Positions 59,055-64,000 of a DNA stretch of 64,000 bases are shown one piece after another. Position numbers and translations under genes: made by a program. The notes beneath the pieces are model-generated. The model was not told the DNA's origin. It searched no databases and saw only the letters and a program-made list of their open reading frames with translations. Source of the DNA: an uncultured Bacteroidota bacterium (GTDB lineage: Bacteria; Bacteroidota; Bacteroidia; Bacteroidales; WCHB1-69); contig CADADB010000010.1 in the NCBI GenBank assembly GCA_902786595.1, positions 26,406 through 90,405 of the forward strand. The letters run 5' to 3'. Position 1 is the first letter of the stretch. The number at the start of each line of letters is the position of its first letter.

Positions 59055-60544
59055 GACCCGCCATTCAACTGTATCCTCATCGTGGTTCCTTGGTCAATGA
59101 CAGAGGATTTCACGAACAGTTTTCCGCGATGATAGTTCTGGATGATACGCTTGGCAAGTGTCAGTCCCAGTCCCCAACCGCGGCTTTTGGATGTGTAACC
59201 CGGTGAGAATATGCGCTTTTGCATCTTCGGAGGGATGCCTTTTCCGGTGTCGGTGATGTCAATAAACACTTTGTTTTTCTCTTCAAGAATGGAAATTGTG
59301 ATGTCCCCTTTCCCGTTCATCGCGTCTGCGGAGTTTTTGCACAGGTTTTCTATCACCCATTCAAATAGTTGCTTGTTCAATGGCAGCACGATGGGATGGT
59401 CGGGTTTCTCGAAATGGATGTTCACCATGGAAGAGATACGGGTTTGCAGATAATTGGTGAAATTGTCGATGACAGGTACAATATCGGTCTTTTCCAACAC
59501 GGGCACGGAGCCGATTTTCGAGAAACGCTGTGCGATGGTCTCTAACCGGTGCACGTCCTTGCCGATTTCCTGCGGTATGGAAGGATCCACGGGCATCTCT
59601 TTCAACAACTCCGTCCAAGCCATCAACGATGAGATGGGAGTCCCCAATTGGTGCGCCGTCTCCTTCGACATGCCCACCCAGACACGGTTCTCCTCCGACC
59701 GTTTGGTCACGCTGAACAGCAAGTAGGCGATAAGAAGAAACACGAAAATGATACCGTATTGGATGTATGGGAATAGTCTCAATTGTGTCAGGACAGACGA
59801 CTCTTCGTAGAACACATAGCATTTCCCGTGATCGAGCCACTCTAATACAATTGGGTCGTTCTCCTCCCGCATCTTCTCCAACCGGGCGTTCACTTTGAAC
59901 GGCGACCGGAGGGCGGAAGAGTCTATGTTGCCTGCGGCGATGACGTTGATTTGGGTGCTGTCGGTGATAATGACCGGCACGGAAGCCGAATTGATGACGG
60001 TTTCCTGGAAGAAGGATTCCAAAAGATTGTCGATCATATCGCGGAAATCACCATAGATGTGGGAGTTCTTGTAATACACCATCACATATTCACGGTGATA
60101 GTAGGGCAGTTTCAAGCTGTCGAATTGTTGTATTCCATCTCCTAATTCACGAATGTTCCGCATCGCGAGGATACTGTCGGGCAGGTTGATGGCGGCATCG
60201 ATGCTCCCGTTTGGACTGGCGATGATGGTGGGCACCGTCTTGTTGGCGGAAATAATGTCTTGATAAAAGGTGATGTCTTCGTATAGAGATGCTTCCGCCA
60301 CTTTTTTCACCGCTTTGGCGAAAATAGACGCCTGGTTCCCCTCCTCAATGCGTATGGAGTCGAAGAACTTTTCCGTCTCGTTAATGATTTGTGTCTTGTA
60401 GGTGATGGCTCCTGCCCAGATTTCAATACGTTGACGCTCTTCTTGGGCGATTTTCTTGATTAATCGGTTGGAGTAGATGATAATAACCGTGAAAATCGCC
60501 GCCGCCGAGACAAACAGGATCCATTTCCAGGAAGATTTCCGCAT
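59045..60544 (-). CDS. Sensor histidine kinase
   Basis: A 499-residue inner-membrane protein. Helix one (about 8-26) and helix two (about 255-280, FPYIQYGIIFVFLLIAYLLF) frame a periplasmic sensor domain of 230 residues. The cytosolic part has the phospho-acceptor His in ETAHQLGTPISSLMAW and an ATPase with ENLCKNSADAM (N box), DITDTGKGIPP (G1) and SRGWGLGLTLAKRII (G2). No response regulator gene is beside it. It follows the MoxR gene by 15 nt, so they probably form one transcript with the SurA-like gene. Confidence 0.9.
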   Translation of the reverse strand: MRKSSWKWILFVSAAAIFTVIIIYSNRLIKKIAQEERQRIEIWAGAITYKTQIINETEKFFDSIRIEEGNQASIFAKAVKKVAEASLYEDITFYQDIISANKTVPTIIASPNGSIDAAINLPDSILAMRNIRELGDGIQQFDSLKLPYYHREYVMVYYKNSHIYGDFRDMIDNLLESFFQETVINSASVPVIITDSTQINVIAAGNIDSSALRSPFKVNARLEKMREENDPIVLEWLDHGKCYVFYEESSVLTQLRLFPYIQYGIIFVFLLIAYLLFSVTKRSEENRVWVGMSKETAHQLGTPISSLMAWTELLKEMPVDPSIPQEIGKDVHRLETIAQRFSKIGSVPVLEKTDIVPVIDNFTNYLQTRISSMVNIHFEKPDHPIVLPLNKQLFEWVIENLCKNSADAMNGKGDITISILEEKNKVFIDITDTGKGIPPKMQKRIFSPGYTSKSRGWGLGLTLAKRIIQNYHRGKLFVKSSVIDQGTTMRIQLNGGSQD

Positions 60545-60559
60545 ATAGTAAATCGTTCG

Positions 60560-61546
60560 TTACCGGGCATCGGCAGCTTGCAGCAGCTTGTCGATGATCT
60601 GCTCGATGGTGATGCCCTCCGCTTCTGCTTTGTAGTTCTTGATGATTCTGTGACGCAAGATGTTGTAGGCGACAGCACGCACATCCTCGATGTCCGGCGA
60701 GTATTTGCCGCTCAACACGGCGTGTGTGCGCGCACCGATGATCAGGAACTGGGAAGCACGGGGACCCGCACCCCACGACAGGTAGTCGTTCGCCCATGCG
60801 TGCGCCTTTTCAGTGCCCGGACGGGTAAGCGTAGAAAGATTCACGGCGTAACGATAGACATTCTCAGGGATCGGCACTTTCTGCAGCAACTTCTGGTAGA
60901 AGATGATCTCTTCCACCGTAAGTACACGCTGAGGTTCCGCCATGTCGCCGTGGATGGTGCGCTTCACTATCTCCTCTTCTTCACTCGTGCTCGGATAGTC
61001 CAGCATGATGTTGAACATGAAACGGTCCTGCTGCGCCTCCGGCAACGGATAGGTTCCCTCTTGCTCGATAGGGTTCTGCGTGGCTAACACAAAGAACGGG
61101 TTCGGCAGGTCGTAGGTCGTTCCGTTCATACTCACAGAACGCTCCTGCATGGCCTCCAACAACGCTGACTGCGTTTTCGGAGGAGTACGGTTGATCTCGT
61201 CGGCCAACACGATGTTGGCGAAAATGGGACCTTTCACGAATTTGAAATTACGGCTGTCGTCCAGAATTTCCGCACCCATGATGTCCGACGGCATAAGGTC
61301 GGGAGTGAACTGGATACGGTTGTATGTCATATCTACCGCTTTCGCGATAGTCGTGATCATCAACGTTTTAGCCAAACCAGGCACACCAATCAGCAACGCA
61401 TGGCTCCGGCTGAACATCGCCATCAACACATTCTTCACCACATCGTCCTGCCCCACAATCACTTTCGCAATCTCTTCCCGCAGAACCTTGTATTTTTCCA
61501 CAAACGACTCTATCGCTTCAATGTCTGTCTTCTTCTCTAAATCCAT
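60560..61546 (-). CDS. MoxR-family AAA+ ATPase
   Basis: A 328-residue protein: VIVGQDDVVKNVLMAM, Walker A GVPGLAKT, Walker B IVLADEINRTPPKTQSALLEAMQE, sensor 1 ATQNPIEQEGTYPLPEAQQDRF and the C-terminal lid WGAGPRASQFLIIGARTHAVLSG are the MoxR hallmarks. The P-loop ends AKT, not GKT; this substitution is normal in MoxR. MoxR proteins act as chaperones in assembly or regulation of partner proteins, often with vWA proteins; no vWA gene is next to it here. It lies between the SurA-like gene (45 nt) and the histidine kinase gene (15 nt). Confidence 0.92.
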   Translation of the reverse strand: MDLEKKTDIEAIESFVEKYKVLREEIAKVIVGQDDVVKNVLMAMFSRSHALLIGVPGLAKTLMITTIAKAVDMTYNRIQFTPDLMPSDIMGAEILDDSRNFKFVKGPIFANIVLADEINRTPPKTQSALLEAMQERSVSMNGTTYDLPNPFFVLATQNPIEQEGTYPLPEAQQDRFMFNIMLDYPSTSEEEEIVKRTIHGDMAEPQRVLTVEEIIFYQKLLQKVPIPENVYRYAVNLSTLTRPGTEKAHAWANDYLSWGAGPRASQFLIIGARTHAVLSGKYSPDIEDVRAVAYNILRHRIIKNYKAEAEGITIEQIIDKLLQAADAR

Positions 61547-61591
61547 ATATATTTAATCTTAATAATCGTAAACCGTAAATCGTAAATCGCA

Positions 61592-62941
61592 TCACGGAAT
61601 CTGCCACTTACTAACGAACGGACAGTACCGATATTGTTCCGAAATCTTCATGTTGGTCACTTTTACCTTGTCAACCACCCATTTTTCCATCGCATCGTAT
61701 TTTTTCTGCTCCAGGGCGGCATTCTTGATCATGTCGTAGTCTTCCACGAGGTTTGCCTTATGCTGCAACACCTTTTCTTTGAGATATATAAGGCGGTAAG
61801 CCATCACGCCGTCGTCATTGACAAAGGGGACACATTCGGAGTATTCCCCGGGAATCAGCTTGTTGATGGTGGTGAAAGTGGCATCGTCCAACGTCTGTCG
61901 GTCGAAGGTTAGGGAGCTGTTATAAGGATTGACCACCATGCCTCCGTTCATTTTTGTGCTTCCTTCGGAGAAACGCTTGGCCGCCTCCTCGAGCGTAAGC
62001 TTCTCGTCGAGGATGATTTGGCGTACACTGTCAAGATAGGTGATGGCCCTGACTTGTTCGTCTGTTGACGGTTTCGGTTGTATCAGAATGTGCGCCACAC
62101 GGATGGATTCCCCGCGGCGTTCGATCATCTGGATGATGTGGTAGCCGGCCTGCGTTTTCACGACTTGAGACACCTCTCCGGATTTCAAGTTGAAAGCAGC
62201 CGCCTCGAATTCGGGGTACAGCGTGCCACGCTCCACAAACCCCAAGTCACCGCCTTTGGAGGCGCTGCCAGGGTCATCAGAATAGAGACGCGCCAAAGCA
62301 CCGATTTTCTCGCCCCGAAGGATTCGCTCGCGGTAACCGTTCAGTCGCTCCTTCACTTCGGCAACCTCTTCTTCGCTCACCGGCGGAATCTTGACGATTT
62401 CCCCAAACTGGTACGACGTTTCCACCATCGGCATGCTGTCGGGACCGATCTTGGCGGCAAACTGGTTGACCTCCGACGGCGTCACGGTGATGTTGCTCGT
62501 GATGCTCGACTGCACCTGCTCGATGAGTGCCTGCTCGTACATCATCTCCCGCATGTCCTTCTTGATCTCTGCCATCGACTTGTTGAAATAGTTCTCGATG
62601 TATTTGACATCGCCGCCGGTCTGTTGCAGAAAGTATTGGATACGGGTGTTAAGTCGGTAATCCACTTCTTCATCGGTGACCTCTATGCTGTCCAACTCTG
62701 CTTGGTTAACCATCAACTTGTTGAATATCAAGTTTTCCAGAATACTGCAATACACCTCGTCGGGATCCTCGATAGTTTTGAACTGTGCTTTGTAGTCCAT
62801 GAAATGCTTCTCAAGGTCCGATCGCATGATGATGGATTTGCCAATCACTGCCACAATCCCGTCAATCGATGTGCCTCCATTTTGACCCCATCCGGTGAGG
62901 AAGGTCAGCATAACCAATGCACTGATGATTATTTTTCTCAT
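61592..62941 (-). CDS. SurA-like periplasmic peptidyl-prolyl isomerase
   Basis: A 449-residue protein with signal peptide (KIIISALVMLTFLTGWGQ), a SurA-type N-terminal chaperone domain (IDGIVAVIGKSIIMRSDLEKHF...ILENLIFNKLMVNQAELD), and two parvulin (PpiC) domains. The first runs from MVETSYQFGEIVKIPP through GGDLGFVERGTLYPEFEAAAFNLKSGEVSQVVKTQAGYHIIQMIE and is well conserved; the second begins RVAHILIQPKPS. It would assist outer-membrane protein folding. The start is the ATG complementary to 62941. First gene of a likely surA-moxR-kinase transcript. Confidence 0.92.
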   Translation of the reverse strand: MRKIIISALVMLTFLTGWGQNGGTSIDGIVAVIGKSIIMRSDLEKHFMDYKAQFKTIEDPDEVYCSILENLIFNKLMVNQAELDSIEVTDEEVDYRLNTRIQYFLQQTGGDVKYIENYFNKSMAEIKKDMREMMYEQALIEQVQSSITSNITVTPSEVNQFAAKIGPDSMPMVETSYQFGEIVKIPPVSEEEVAEVKERLNGYRERILRGEKIGALARLYSDDPGSASKGGDLGFVERGTLYPEFEAAAFNLKSGEVSQVVKTQAGYHIIQMIERRGESIRVAHILIQPKPSTDEQVRAITYLDSVRQIILDEKLTLEEAAKRFSEGSTKMNGGMVVNPYNSSLTFDRQTLDDATFTTINKLIPGEYSECVPFVNDDGVMAYRLIYLKEKVLQHKANLVEDYDMIKNAALEQKKYDAMEKWVVDKVKVTNMKISEQYRYCPFVSKWQIP

Positions 62942-63038
62942 TCTACCGTTGTTAAATCGCTCATTAAAAAGTTGGCGAAAATACAAAAAAAAAGAAGACC
63001 GATGCCTTCTTTTTACAATTTAATCCAGATTTTTTGGA

Positions 63039-63197
63039 TTATTTTCTGCCCAGACTTTCATCAGACACGGTGAGTTTTTTTCTGCCTTTCGCTCTGCGAG
63101 CAGCCAACACTCTACGGCCGTTTGCTGTGGCCATTCTCTCTCTGAAACCGTGCTTATGTCTGCGTCTCGTGTTAGAGGGTTGATAGGTTCTTTTCAT
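63039..63197 (-). CDS. rpmH: Ribosomal protein bL34
   Basis: A 52-residue basic protein: it begins [18 protein letters not shown], continues [24 protein letters not shown] and ends SLGRK, the complete bL34 signature. It was too short for automatic ORF lists but is unmistakable. A minus-strand TATTTTTGC promoter (63236-63244) lies 38 nt upstream. A small hairpin (AATCCA/TGGATT, 63021-63040) overlaps the stop codon. No dnaA or rnpA is beside it. Confidence 0.96.
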   Translation of the reverse strand: MKRTYQPSNTRRRHKHGFRERMATANGRRVLAARRAKGRKKLTVSDESLGRK

Positions 63198-63235
63198 ATT
63201 ATTTCAGTTTTTTTATATGTACCTTTTTTGGGGCT

Positions 63236-63244
63236 GCAAAAATA
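63236..63244 (-). promoter_or_regulatory. Promoter of rpmH
   Basis: GCAAAAATA on the plus strand, 38 nt upstream of the rpmH start, is TATTTTTGC on the minus strand. Confidence 0.65.
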
Positions 63245-64000
63245 CACTTTTTTTCTTTTCAACAACCCCCTTTTGAAAAAATATTTTCCAACAACAAAAA
63301 TTAGTGTTCTATATTCGTTTTCTCTTTTATTTCAGGGCGTTCCGGCGCGGCGTCACCACCATTTCTCACTATCGTTCCGAACAACCCCATTCTATAACCC
63401 ATAACCCATAACCTATAACCTTTCAAAACGCCGCGCCGTCGGGCTATCCGCTGCAATGATTTTTGCCTTTCTCCACCCTGGGGATGAATAGTCGTCCATT
63501 TCCACGACCTATTGTGTGTCAATGTTTTACAAAAAGATCCACGGCAAAAATCATTTCCGCTTCTATCCCTAACGCAAGCACGCAACGAAGTGAGTCCCTC
63601 AAAGAAACTATTAGCCCCGCGTAAATAATTATATTGTATATATAATATTAATGTTATATTTTATTACTATTTAATTTACTATTTATCAATATGTTATCAT
63701 TTCCGATATTTTATAAGTGACTGTATTATAGCGCTATATGCTGTTTTCGGGTCTTTTGATGGGCTTCCTGGACCAACCGAAATTTCGATTTTTACGCCAA
63801 AACGCCAAAAATCTGCGAAATTTTTCCTGACCCTTCCCCTAAAAAATGCAAAAAGCACCCTAAAAATGACCCGAAAACGGGCTTTTTATCCGGAAAAATG
63901 TATTTTTATTTCACTGATACACAATATGTTACAAAGAAAATGCAAGAAAAATAAAAAAAAGTGCGCAGGGGTGGATGTATGTAATGGAAAAATTCTATTT
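63245..64000. other. Non-coding end of window, AT-rich with inverted repeats
   Basis: No convincing gene. 63395-63420 carries AACCCATAACCCATAACC repeats. 63600-63710 is very AT-rich. GTTTTCGGGTC near 63743 is mirrored by GACCCGAAAAC near 63869, enclosing about 115 nt, and a self-complementary CGAAATTTCG lies near 63779. It may be a leader, an untranslated RNA or the edge of another element. Confidence 0.5.

Noticed and set aside
63039-64000. Replication origin next to rpmH
   Set aside because: AT-rich DNA beside rpmH suggested oriC, but there is no dnaA, rnpA or cluster of TTATCCACA-type boxes, and gene order at rpmH is not a reliable origin marker in this phylum.

Overview
The window looks like a chromosome segment of a Bacteroidales bacterium (phylum Bacteroidota). 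Evidence seen in the sequence: promoters are of the Bacteroidetes type (-7 element TAnnTTTGc, many copies of TATTTTTGC just upstream of start codons, no strong Shine-Dalgarno sites). MurF is fused to alanine racemase, PheS has the extra zinc-ribbon-like insert, and a DUF2723 O-mannosyltransferase-like protein, a DUF2807 GIN lipoprotein and many lipoproteins are present. Housekeeping DNA is moderately GC-rich; one accessory block is clearly AT-rich.

Layout. 1-2440: end of a CAT-like acetyltransferase, a small membrane protein and a CDP-alcohol phosphatidyltransferase with ATGA overlaps, then a DUF1016 nuclease whose reading frame carries palindromic repeats. 2440-16410 is an accessory region: REP-like hairpins and a broken gene, then an AT-rich cassette (3387-10360) of a small Cys protein, a DUF3825 protein, a pseudokinase-Sel1-LRR protein, a NADAR-like protein and a DarT-like ADP-ribosyltransferase fused to a degenerate vWA domain. 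It continues with two unknown genes, a DUF559 remnant inside a large inverted repeat, a stand-alone DnaB-like helicase domain, a lipoprotein, and a DUF3990 ART-like/XRE pair with a palindromic operator. 16500-31900 holds mostly single metabolic or envelope genes (thioesterase, GIN lipoprotein, hydrolase, EamA transporter, flavodoxin lipoprotein, SDR, TonB-like protein, ICMT-like methyltransferase, Fe-S membrane protein, M28 peptidase, erythromycin-esterase-like protein, DUF4143 ATPase). Five copies of a 60-70 nt hairpin repeat sit just after stop codons here, with a sixth half copy.

32000-41500: housekeeping genes (aroK, elbB-like, the DUF2723 protein, pheS, cyclophilin lipoprotein, MltD-like transglycosylase). 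41650-47265: a four-gene operon of an ion-channel-like RCK/RyR protein, a RyR-only protein, a membrane-anchored TIR protein and an exported TPR protein. It is the second strong candidate for an undescribed conflict or signalling system. 47270-63200: a truncated LMW-PTP gene, an unusual tRNA-Ala-like gene, tRNA-Leu(CAA), an FGE-like protein, lysS, a beta-helix lipoprotein, truA, murF-alr, an LRR protein, a C69 dipeptidase, a lipoprotein, then histidine kinase / MoxR / SurA-like genes and rpmH. The last 750 nt are non-coding and AT-rich.

Functional reading (inference): the two accessory loci each combine an NAD-using effector domain (DarT-like ART, TIR; also DUF3990) with signalling or sensing modules (pseudokinase, vWA, Sel1/TPR repeats, RyR). 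Each could be an NAD-centred immune or toxin-antitoxin module. No integrase, transposase, CRISPR array or rRNA was seen.
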